This document shows, one piece after another, positions 57,239-64,000 of a stretch of DNA of 64,000 bases. The position numbers were made by a program, and so were the translations under genes. A model generated the notes under the pieces. The model searched no databases. It was given only the letters and a program-made list of their open reading frames with translations, and was not told where the DNA came from. This stretch comes from Trinickia sp. Y13 (GTDB lineage Bacteria; Pseudomonadota; Gammaproteobacteria; Burkholderiales; Burkholderiaceae), in contig NZ_JAKWFK010000009.1 of assembly GCF_029522115.1 (NCBI RefSeq), positions 186,001-250,000 on the forward strand, given 5' to 3'. Numbering within the stretch: position 1 is the stretch's first letter; every line of letters starts with the position of its first letter.

Positions 57239-57966
57239 CTGAACAGTCGAACCATGCAGTGTCAATGGTATCGAGAACGGCCGGCGACGCCGGCCGTGCG
57301 AGCGATGCCGGCAGCAACGAACACCAACCGGAGCCGCGAGACGCGCCGATCAAGACCGACGCCGATTACGCGGCGCTAGATCCCACGGCTCGGGCCGTGC
57401 TGGATTTTTGGTTCGGCGAGCCCGGCACGGCGGACTTTGGGCGACCGTCCGAACGTTGGTTCAAGCGCGACGACGCGTTCGACACGTCGATCCGCGAACG
57501 CTTTGGCGCGACGCTCGCGGCCGCGCGGCGCGGCGAGCACGACAGCTGGCAAGGCGCCCCGCTCGGCTCGCTCGCGCTCATCATCGTGCTCGATCAGTTC
57601 TCGCGCAACACGTGCCGAGACTCCGCGCAGGCGTTCGCTGCCGATGCAAAGGCGCTCGAGGTTGCCCGCCGGCTCGTCGAAAGCCACGACGATCGCCACT
57701 TGCCTACCGCCGAGCATCGAGCGTTCGCGTACCTACCGTTCGAGCACGCCGAATCGCTCGACGCGCAGCGCGAATCGGTTCGGCTGTTCGAAGCGCTCGC
57801 GCGCGAAACCGGGCAGACGGGTAGGGGGAGCTATGTCGACTACGCGTATCGGCACGCGGCCATCGTCGAGCGCTTCGGCCGTTTTCCTCATCGCAATATC
57901 GCGTTGGGTCGAGCATCGACGGACGAGGAATCGGCTTTCCTGCGCGAGCCCGGTTCGTCGTTTTGA
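57235..57966 (+). CDS. DUF924 family protein
   Basis: A 243-residue soluble, mostly helical protein with a family core starting ARAVLDFWFGEPG and containing RWFKRDDAFD, IIVLDQFSRNTCRD, and AYLPFEHAES. The first 45 residues are polar and probably disordered. Function is unknown; the fold resembles tetratricopeptide repeats in known structures. ATGA overlap with the editing gene suggests coupling. Confidence 0.88.
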   Translation: MTEQSNHAVSMVSRTAGDAGRASDAGSNEHQPEPRDAPIKTDADYAALDPTARAVLDFWFGEPGTADFGRPSERWFKRDDAFDTSIRERFGATLAAARRGEHDSWQGAPLGSLALIIVLDQFSRNTCRDSAQAFAADAKALEVARRLVESHDDRHLPTAEHRAFAYLPFEHAESLDAQRESVRLFEALARETGQTGRGSYVDYAYRHAAIVERFGRFPHRNIALGRASTDEESAFLREPGSSF

Positions 57967-58151
57967 AGCGGCAAGCCGGCGCAGCTTCGAACGCCGCCCT
58001 TCAGCGCCAAGTCGTACTGAACTGCAGCCGGTGAACGGCGGTTCCGGACCGCTTGTTCGCGTCGATGCCTGGCCTTCTTGGCGGGCGAAGCGTTAGCCAT
58101 CGCTTTCTCGTGTACGCCGGGGATGGTTTTCTCGCGCGTGGCGGCTAGCGC

Positions 58152-58904
58152 TCAACGGCCGCCGCTCACGTCGAGCAACGCCCCTTGCACGTACGAGGCG
58201 GCGTCGCTCAGAAGCCAGACGATCGCTTGGGCGACTTCCTCGGCTGTCCCGGGGCGTCCCAATGGCGTTTGGGCGCCGAGGGTCGAGGCGCGTTGCGGCT
58301 GGCCGCCGCTCGCATGGATGTCCGTCTCGATCAGTCCCGGCCGCACGGCGTTGACGCGGATGCCGCGCGGTCCGAGTTCCTTGGCGAGGCCGATCGTCAT
58401 CGTGTCGACGGCCGCTTTCGAGCCGGCGTAATCGACGTATTCGTTCGGCGAGCCGAGGCGCGACGCTGCCGACGAGACGTTCACGATTGCCCCGCCGCTG
58501 CCGCCCCGGTCGAGCGACATGCGGCGCGCCGCCTCGCGTGCGCACAGATAAGCGCCGAAGACGTTGACGTCGAACATGCGCTTGAGCCGCGCGGCGTCCA
58601 TCTGCGCGAGCGGCAGCGACGCCGCCACGATGCCGGCGTTGTTCACGAGCGCATCGATGCGGCCGAACGCGGCCGTAAGGCCGTCGAACATGGCGACGAC
58701 CGCTTGCTCGTCGGCGACATCGCCTTGCAGAAGCACGGCCTGCCCGCCTGCGCGTTCGACTTCGACGGCTGTTTGCTCGGCTGCGGCCGCATCGCGCACG
58801 TAGTTGATGCCCACGGCCGCTCCCTGTGCGCCGAGCAGGACGGCGGTGGCGCGGCCGATGCCGCGGCTTGCGCCGGTAATGAGAACGACGCGGGCGGAAT
58901 TCAT
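58152..58904 (-). CDS. SDR-family oxidoreductase (FabG-like)
   Basis: A canonical 250-residue short-chain dehydrogenase: nucleotide loop GASRGIGRA, NNAG, catalytic Ser in VSSAAS, Tyr and Lys in YAGSK, and C-terminal LDVSGGR. It probably uses NADP(H) (Arg after the glycine motif). The ATG at 58904 starts MNSARVVLITG; the longer frame is not supported. Substrate unknown. It is 90 bp downstream of the LOG gene. Confidence 0.9.
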   Translation of the reverse strand: MNSARVVLITGASRGIGRATAVLLGAQGAAVGINYVRDAAAAEQTAVEVERAGGQAVLLQGDVADEQAVVAMFDGLTAAFGRIDALVNNAGIVAASLPLAQMDAARLKRMFDVNVFGAYLCAREAARRMSLDRGGSGGAIVNVSSAASRLGSPNEYVDYAGSKAAVDTMTIGLAKELGPRGIRVNAVRPGLIETDIHASGGQPQRASTLGAQTPLGRPGTAEEVAQAIVWLLSDAASYVQGALLDVSGGR

Positions 58905-58994
58905 CTCAAAGCCTCGCAGAAGGCTGCAACGTGCGAGCCGGTGAAAGCCGTGCGGCTGCCGTTGACGGCTTCGCCGGCCCCGCGGCACCGGCGC

Positions 58995-59579
58995 TCAAAC
59001 CGCCTCTCGCTGCGTCGCCCACTTGTCGCGCCCGGGCGGATGATAACGGCGCAGTTTGTCGAGCAGCGAAAGCGCGTCGGAATCGATCTGCAAGAGATCC
59101 AGATAGGTCTGCTGCATGAAGCCTTCGCGCACCGTGTGCTCGAGCATGGTCACGAGCGGGCCGTAGTAGCCCTCGATGTCGTAGAGGCCGATTGCTTTGT
59201 GGTGGTAGCCCAGTTGCGCCCACGTATAGACCTCGAACAACTCTTCGAGCGTGCCCGCGCCGCCGGGCAGCGCGACGAACGCATCGGACAAGTCGGCCAT
59301 CATGCGTTTGCGCTGATGCATATCCGGCACGACGTGCAGTTCGGTCAGCCCGCGATGCCCGACTTCCTTATCGACGAGCAGTTCGGGGATGACGCCGACG
59401 ACGCGCCCGCCAGCCGCGAGCACTTCGTCGGCGATCACGCCCATCAGCCCGACACGGCCGCCGCCATATACGAGCGAGCAGCCGGCGGCGACGAGCGCGC
59501 GCCCGAACGCTTGCGCGGCCTGGGTGTAGACGGGTTTGGCCCCGATCGAGGAGCCGCAGTAGACGCAGACCGATTTCAT
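58995..59579 (-). CDS. LOG-family protein (cytokinin riboside 5'-monophosphate phosphoribohydrolase type)
   Basis: A 194-residue Rossmann-fold enzyme. The family signature PGGAGTLEE is at 105-113, with VYCGSS near the N-terminus and QRKRMM before the signature. LOG enzymes release free cytokinin base from the nucleotide; many bacterial members hydrolyse AMP or other nucleoside monophosphates. The ATG at 59579 shares a base with the TetR stop (TGATG), so the two genes are coupled. Actual cytokinin activity is an inference. Confidence 0.88.
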   Translation of the reverse strand: MKSVCVYCGSSIGAKPVYTQAAQAFGRALVAAGCSLVYGGGRVGLMGVIADEVLAAGGRVVGVIPELLVDKEVGHRGLTELHVVPDMHQRKRMMADLSDAFVALPGGAGTLEELFEVYTWAQLGYHHKAIGLYDIEGYYGPLVTMLEHTVREGFMQQTYLDLLQIDSDALSLLDKLRRYHPPGRDKWATQREAV

Positions 59580-60295
59580 CAACTGTCCTTCGGGCGGCCG
59601 GCCGCGTCGCGCGGCGGCAGATAGTCGTGGAACTCGCGCTTGGGCAGCTTGCCGGACACGAGATCGTCGAACAACTGACGCGAGCGGCCACGCAGGTAGG
59701 GCGCCATGATCGAGATCACGTGCACGCTCACCTGATGAAGCTCCGCGCGAATCGCTTCCTGATCGTTGTATTTGCGCGGATGCATGACGAACTGATACGA
59801 CAGCCAATACGTGGCGATCACGCCCATGTTCGTCGCGATGACCTGAATTTCCTCGGGCGTGGCGACCATTTCCTCGTCCGCGACGAGCAATTCGCACATT
59901 TCCTGCGCGAAGCGCACCTTGTGGCTGATGATTTGCTTGAAGTGCGTCTCGAGCGTGCGATTGCGCGCCAGCAAATCGTTCAGGTCGCGATAGAGGAAAC
60001 GGTAGGTCCACATGAAATCGGCCATGTACTGCAAGTACGACCATGTCTCGTCGATCGTCGGACGATGATCCTCCGGAAACCGCAACCGCTTCTCGATCGC
60101 CTGCTCGAACTGGGCGAAGATGCTGTTGATGATGTCGTCTTTGTTGCGGAAATGGTAGTAGAGATTGCCTGGGCTGATCTCCATTTCCTCCGCGATCGTC
60201 GTGGTGGTCACGTTCGGCTCGCCGATTTCGTTGAATAGCTTCAACGACAGCTCGAGTATCCGTTCGCGGGTGCGGCGGGGAGTTTTGGCTTCCAT
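59579..60295 (-). CDS. TetR-family transcriptional regulator
   Basis: A 238-residue repressor-like protein. The N-terminal helix-turn-helix is clear (TRERILELSLKLFNEIG, then VTTTTIAEEMEISPGNLYYHF) and the rest is a helical ligand-binding domain. The frame is open to 60793, but MEAKTPRRTRER at 60295 is the usual start. It is coupled to the LOG gene and may control it or itself. Ligand unknown. Confidence 0.9.
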   Translation of the reverse strand: MEAKTPRRTRERILELSLKLFNEIGEPNVTTTTIAEEMEISPGNLYYHFRNKDDIINSIFAQFEQAIEKRLRFPEDHRPTIDETWSYLQYMADFMWTYRFLYRDLNDLLARNRTLETHFKQIISHKVRFAQEMCELLVADEEMVATPEEIQVIATNMGVIATYWLSYQFVMHPRKYNDQEAIRAELHQVSVHVISIMAPYLRGRSRQLFDDLVSGKLPKREFHDYLPPRDAAGRPKDS

Positions 60296-60392
60296 ATCGT
60301 CCGGCCCTGTGCTGCCGGGCACGCGCGGCGCTCGCGCGACGCTGCGTTGCTGCGCCCGGCTCGGTTGGTATCTTCTGCAACTGCGTCGGGCG

Positions 60393-60398
60393 ATTATA
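60393..60398 (-). promoter_or_regulatory. -10 element of the tetR-LOG promoter
   Basis: A perfect TATAAT on the reverse strand, 97 nt upstream of the tetR ATG. TTCGAG 18 bp upstream is a weak -35. The 245-bp interval (60296-60540) holds no gene. Confidence 0.45.
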
Positions 60399-60540
60399 AA
60401 CCGGTCGTTCTCTTCCTCGAACGTCAAGATGGGGTTTTCGTGGCGTACCCCGCCGGGCGGGTGCCGGCGTCGTCCCGTCGACGCGGTGCCGGCGCGGGCC
60501 ATAATTCGAGACGCCGCTGCGGCCGCGCGCGCGGCGCGTG

Positions 60541-61041
60541 CTAGCTGCCGAGCCAGCGTACGGCCAAGGGGCCGACGATGAGCGCCCAAGTCAGCACGCA
60601 GGCCGCGAGGGCGACGGTGACGGCTGCGCTGCCGAGATCTTTCGCGCGGCGCGACAATTCGTGGCGCTCCAGCGAGATGCGATCGATCGCCGCTTCCACG
60701 CTCGAATTGAGCAACTCGACGATGAGAACCAACAGGACCGAGCCGATCAACAGCACGTGGGAGACGGCGTCGACCGGCACGAGCGCGCCGCATGGCACGA
60801 GGATGGCGGCGAGCGTCAGCTCTTGCCGGAACGCGCTTTCTTCGCGAATCGCGACCTGAAACCCGGCCATCGAATTCTTTAGCGCATGCCAGGCGCGGGT
60901 GAGGCCTCGGTTGCCTTTGTAAGGGTTGACTGGTAGCAGCGCGAGCGGATCGTCCGGCGAAAGCGGCTCGTGCGGGACGCCCTCGTGCGGATCGAGTTCG
61001 GCGTGCTCGTCGTCGTGGGTGAGCGGCTCGTCGCGTTTCAT
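60541..61041 (-). CDS. dgkA: Diacylglycerol kinase with acidic N-terminal extension
   Basis: Small inner-membrane kinase that recycles diacylglycerol to phosphatidate. The DgkA core (about 45-166) has three helices and the catalytic loop VELLNSSVEAAIDRI with the conserved Glu and Asn. The product is 166 residues against 122 in E. coli; the extra part is an acidic, His-containing tail (THDDEHAELDPHEG). The ATG at 61041 overlaps the stop of the glycosyltransferase gene (ATGA). Confidence 0.92.
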   Translation of the reverse strand: MKRDEPLTHDDEHAELDPHEGVPHEPLSPDDPLALLPVNPYKGNRGLTRAWHALKNSMAGFQVAIREESAFRQELTLAAILVPCGALVPVDAVSHVLLIGSVLLVLIVELLNSSVEAAIDRISLERHELSRRAKDLGSAAVTVALAACVLTWALIVGPLAVRWLGS

Positions 61042-62069
61042 GCCGCGGCGCTTTCCTCGCGCTCGGCGTCGCGCGCGAGCGGTTTCAAATGAGCGGCGAA
61101 TTGCGCGGAGGCGGCCTGCCACGAGAAGCGCTCGGCCCACGCGCGCGCATCGGCTCGATCGATCTTGAGCGCATCGAGGCAGGCCTCGCGCAGGTCCTCG
61201 TTCATCGCGCCGGCATTGCCCCCGGCGAGCACGTCGATCGGCCCGGTGACGGGATAGGCCGCGACAGGCGTGCCGCAGGCGAGCGCCTCGAGCAACACAA
61301 GCCCGAACGTATCGGTGCGGCTCGGAAACACGAAGACGTCGGCGGCCGCATAGACCTTCGCCAGCTCGGCTTGAGTCAGCACGCCCAGGTAATTGACTTG
61401 CGGGTAGCGCGACTTCAATTCGGCTAGCGCCGGCCCTTCACCGGCGACCCACTTCGAGCCCGGCAAATCGAGCTCGAGAAACGCTTCGACGTTCTTTTCG
61501 ATGGCGACGCGGCCGACGTACAAAAAGATCGGGCGCGCGGTATTGAGCACCTTCGAATCCATCGGATGAAAGATCTCGAGATCGACGCCGCGCGTCCACA
61601 GGACGACGTTGTCGAAACCGTGTCGTTCGAGGTCGCTCTTCACCACGGGCGTCGGCGCCATCACGGCGCGCGAAGGCGCGTGGAACCAGTGCAAGAAACG
61701 GTAGGTGACCGACGTCGGAATGCCGAAGCGCGCCTGCACGTATTCGGGAAAGCGGGTGTGATACGCGGTCGTGAACGGCAGGCCGTGGCGCAACGCGTAC
61801 GCGCGCGCGGCGATCCCGAGCGGACCCTCGGTGGCGATATGCAGCGCATCGGGTGCGAACTCGTCGATGCGCGCATGCACGCGCCGTCGCGGCAGTAGCG
61901 AAAGCCGGATCTCCGGGTAGGTGGGGCAGGGGATGGTGCGGAATTCGAGCGGCGTCATCAGCTCGACGCGATGCCCGAGCGCGGTCAGCTCGCGCGTCGT
62001 GTTCTTCAGCGTGCGCACGACGCCGTTGACCTGCGGTTCCCAGGCATCGGTGACGATCATGATTTTCAT
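61038..62069 (-). CDS. Glycosyltransferase family 4 protein
   Basis: A 343-residue GT-B transferase: N-terminal IVTDAWEPQVNGVVRTL, C-terminal GRVAIEKNVEAFL and the EX7E-type nucleotide-sugar region FPSRTDTFGLVLLEALACG. It resembles the mannosyl- or glucosyl-diacylglycerol transferases of the PimB/MgtA type. Coupled to dgkA by ATGA overlap, which would fit lipid glycosylation and diacylglycerol recycling. Substrate is inferred only. Confidence 0.87.
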   Translation of the reverse strand: MKIMIVTDAWEPQVNGVVRTLKNTTRELTALGHRVELMTPLEFRTIPCPTYPEIRLSLLPRRRVHARIDEFAPDALHIATEGPLGIAARAYALRHGLPFTTAYHTRFPEYVQARFGIPTSVTYRFLHWFHAPSRAVMAPTPVVKSDLERHGFDNVVLWTRGVDLEIFHPMDSKVLNTARPIFLYVGRVAIEKNVEAFLELDLPGSKWVAGEGPALAELKSRYPQVNYLGVLTQAELAKVYAAADVFVFPSRTDTFGLVLLEALACGTPVAAYPVTGPIDVLAGGNAGAMNEDLREACLDALKIDRADARAWAERFSWQAASAQFAAHLKPLARDAEREESAAA

Positions 62070-62101
62070 GCGGTCGGATCCGTGTCGATGAGCGTAAGGC
62101 G

Positions 62102-63109
62102 CTAAGCCGTTGCCTTGGCTTTACGCGGGGTGGCGGCCGGCGAGCGCATGACGGTCCAATAAAGGACCTTGAGCTCGCCGTCGAGCGTTTCGACGAGCGC
62201 CGATAGACTCTCGACCCAGTCGCCGTCGTTGCAGTACAGCAGGCCGTCCACATCGCGAATCTCGGCCTTGTGGATATGGCCGCAGACCACGCCGTCGCAG
62301 CCGCGCCGGCGCGCTTCCTCGACCATCACGTGTTCGAACGAGGAAATGAAGTTGACGGCGTTCTTGACCTGATGCTTCAGGTATTGCGACAGCGACCAGT
62401 AGTGCAGGCCGAGCCGGCTGCGCAGCCGGTTGAACCAGCGGTTCAGGATCAGAATCGCCGTGTAGGCCGTGTCGCCCAAATAAGCGAGCCACTTCGCGTG
62501 TTGGATCACGCCGTCGAACAAATCGCCGTGGACGATCCAAAGGCGCTTGCCGAGCAGCGTCGTATGAAACGCTTCGCCGCGCACGTGGATGTCGCCGAAG
62601 GCGAGATCGCAGAACTGCCGCGCGCCTTCGTCATGGTTGCCGGGGATATAGATGACTTGTGTGCCCTTGCGCGCTTTGCGCAGGATCTTCTGCACGACGT
62701 CGTTGTGCGCCTGCGGCCAGTACCAGCCTTTCTTGAGTTGCCAGCCGTCGATGATGTCGCCGACGAGGTACAGATACTCCGACTCGTTGTGCCGCAGAAA
62801 ATCGAGCAGATACGGCGCTTGGCAGCCGCTCGACCCGAGATGGATGTCGGAGAGCCAAATCGTGCGGTAACGCAGGGGCTCGCCGGCCCCGTCGTCGTGT
62901 TGATGGCCGGCTGCATCGAGCGTCGCGGCGCCGGCGGGTAGCGCGGGGCCGCTGCTTTGCGCCGGGGGTTGGAAAGGGACGGAATCGACGCTGGCGCCGA
63001 GTTGCCTAAGGAGGGAAGTCGCGGACGTCTCGCGGTCCATGGCTTCTCGCGTCGAGTTGAACATGACGCCCATTGCGCCATGTGCGCGTGACTGCAACAT
63101 GACAGTCAC
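62102..63109 (-). CDS. UDP-2,3-diacylglucosamine diphosphatase-like metallophosphoesterase
   Basis: Calcineurin-fold hydrolase of up to 335 residues. Metal-binding motifs are in order: DIHLG, GDIIDGW, GNHDE, and GHIHKAEI. It resembles the larger LpxH-like subgroup found in many Burkholderiaceae and may cleave UDP-diacylglucosamine or another lipid phosphate. The first 80 residues are disordered. The start is uncertain: GTG at 63109, ATG at 63100, or an ATG further in. It is 32 bp upstream of the glycosyltransferase gene. Confidence 0.85.
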   Translation of the reverse strand: MTVMLQSRAHGAMGVMFNSTREAMDRETSATSLLRQLGASVDSVPFQPPAQSSGPALPAGAATLDAAGHQHDDGAGEPLRYRTIWLSDIHLGSSGCQAPYLLDFLRHNESEYLYLVGDIIDGWQLKKGWYWPQAHNDVVQKILRKARKGTQVIYIPGNHDEGARQFCDLAFGDIHVRGEAFHTTLLGKRLWIVHGDLFDGVIQHAKWLAYLGDTAYTAILILNRWFNRLRSRLGLHYWSLSQYLKHQVKNAVNFISSFEHVMVEEARRRGCDGVVCGHIHKAEIRDVDGLLYCNDGDWVESLSALVETLDGELKVLYWTVMRSPAATPRKAKATA

Positions 63110-63170
63110 GAGAACTTCGTATTACGACGGCGTTCGGAGAGGGGGCGAGAAGGGCGGCGCCCGGCGGCGG

Positions 63171-63710
63171 TCAGCTGCGCGCGAAGATCAGGCGCGTGCC
63201 CGCGAGCCGGTCGTGCGGGAACTGCCGCGCCGGGTCGAGCCGGGCGGCGGCGGCCCACAGCACGAACCAGGCGGCCGCCGCGGCCAGCGTGCCGGGCACG
63301 GAGACATGAAAGAGCGGATGCAGCGCGAGCGGTGGCAGGAACCAGAGCCAGGTGGCGAAATAGCGGACGAGCGCGCGGCCCAAAGTGGGCGGCTGGCCGC
63401 TGTGCGCGGCGACGAGCTTGAGCTGCCAGGTCTTCATCGGCAGCGTCTGGCCGCCGCGGGTCCAGCACCAGACGAAATACACGCCGACGACGAACGCGAT
63501 CCAGGCTGCGAGCAAGTTGTGATGCGTGAGGCCGTTGCGTTGTTGCGTCAGCGTGCCGAACAGATAGCCAGCGAAAAACACGATGCCGAACAGCAACACG
63601 CCCTCGTAGGCGAGCGCGGCCAGCCGCCGCCGGATCGTTGGCGCACCGGCGGATGCGGCGGACGGCACGGCTTGTATCGAGCTTGGCGGGTTCGGTGCTT
63701 GAGCGGACAT
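63171..63710 (-). CDS. RDD-family membrane protein
   Basis: A 179-residue integral membrane protein. The RDD family pattern begins with RRRLAALAYEGVLLFGIVFFAGYLFG, continues with GGQTLPMKTWQLKLV, and ends in two more helices. Function of the family is unclear; some are ion antiporters. It lies between the LpxH-like gene and a gene that runs off the window. Confidence 0.87.
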   Translation of the reverse strand: MSAQAPNPPSSIQAVPSAASAGAPTIRRRLAALAYEGVLLFGIVFFAGYLFGTLTQQRNGLTHHNLLAAWIAFVVGVYFVWCWTRGGQTLPMKTWQLKLVAAHSGQPPTLGRALVRYFATWLWFLPPLALHPLFHVSVPGTLAAAAAWFVLWAAAARLDPARQFPHDRLAGTRLIFARS

Positions 63711-63733
63711 GTCGAGCTTTCGCCGGCCGGCGC

Positions 63734-64000
63734 TTACGCGCCGCGGAAGATGGAGGGGGCGTCCGACGGCGACATCGGCGTCGGCGGCACGGGCACCGTC
63801 GGGTTGATGGCGCCGGATGCGCCCGAGGCCGACGCCGGCGGCGCGGTAGCGGCGCTCGTGTCGCTCGTGGCGGAGGCGACGGAAGCGCCACTCGCGCCCG
63901 GTGGCGGGTTCACGAGCCGGCTCAAGCCACGAATCTCGCTGCGCTGGCCCGAAGGCGGCGCGCTTACGACCGTAGGCCGGCGCTTGCGCCCGATCGCGGC
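63734..64000 (-). CDS. C-terminal part of a Pro/Ala/Ser-rich protein (5' end outside window)
   Basis: The reading frame is open to the window edge and stops with TAA at 63734. The 88 visible codons include a basic segment (RKRRPTVV), then QRSEIRGLSRLVNPPPG and a low-complexity tail ending SPSDAPSIFRGA. In related genomes a DUF3106 gene often precedes an RDD gene, so it may be that; the visible part alone does not prove it. Confidence 0.5.
   Translation of the reverse strand, partial: AAIGRKRRPTVVSAPPSGQRSEIRGLSRLVNPPPGASGASVASATSDTSAATAPPASASGASGAINPTVPVPPTPMSPSDAPSIFRGA

Noticed and set aside
58185-59624. 479-codon forward frame
   Set aside because: Antisense to the SDR and LOG genes, spans their intergenic gap without family character.

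Overview
The window is a GC-rich, gene-dense chromosomal segment from a beta-proteobacterium of the Burkholderiaceae. The closest picture is Burkholderia, Paraburkholderia, Caballeronia or Trinickia, but the genus cannot be fixed from sequence reading alone. The evidence is the very high third-position GC (long open antisense frames lie behind nearly every gene) and family-typical gene runs such as nadD-rsfS-rlmH-maf-rng. No rRNA, tRNA, insertion sequence or CRISPR array was seen.

Left part (1-23.6 kb). The window opens inside a reverse-strand ftsK, followed by a META-domain lipoprotein, purT, rhlE and a divergent acdR/acdS pair (ACC deaminase and its Lrp-type regulator). Next come gluQ and trhO on the reverse strand, then dnaE. 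Downstream of dnaE is a lipopolysaccharide-assembly block: two family-9 glycosyltransferases, an O-antigen-ligase-like membrane protein, two family-2 glycosyltransferases and msbA. After msbA lie a decayed PLP-decarboxylase tail, a two-gene unit of small proteins and a small glycine-rich lipoprotein with a clear terminator.

Middle part (23.7-39.7 kb). Two accessory blocks sit side by side. The first (23.7-30.4 kb) is a tightly overlapping seven-gene unit: a DUF2946 protein, a TonB-dependent receptor, TonB, ExbB, ExbD, a Cys/His/Met-decorated beta-propeller (BNR/sialidase-like) protein and a thioredoxin-fold protein. It looks like a dedicated outer-membrane metal (probably copper) handling system and is the best candidate here for something poorly described. 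The second (30.5-39.7 kb) is a complete acetone-catabolism island: acxABC (ATP-dependent acetone carboxylase), a downstream acyl-CoA ligase that could activate the acetoacetate product, and the divergent sigma-54 activator acxR. The acxA upstream region holds a textbook -24/-12 promoter and two matching 15-bp inverted repeats that are probable activator sites.

Right part (39.7-64 kb). This is mostly conserved housekeeping: rng, maf, rlmH, rsfS, nadD, hemF, purD and a yebC-family gene on the reverse strand, then an MHYT-GGDEF-EAL signalling protein and upp. On the forward strand follow an atypical SDR, mgsA, a quinone oxidoreductase, a DUF4126 membrane protein, a large FtsX-type ABC permease, a truncated globin, an alanyl-tRNA editing protein and a DUF924 protein. 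The reverse strand then carries a canonical SDR, a LOG-family gene with its TetR regulator, dgkA, a glycosyltransferase, an LpxH-like metallophosphoesterase, an RDD protein and the C-terminus of a last gene that runs off the window. ACC deaminase and the LOG-type enzyme would fit a plant- or soil-associated life style; this is an inference.
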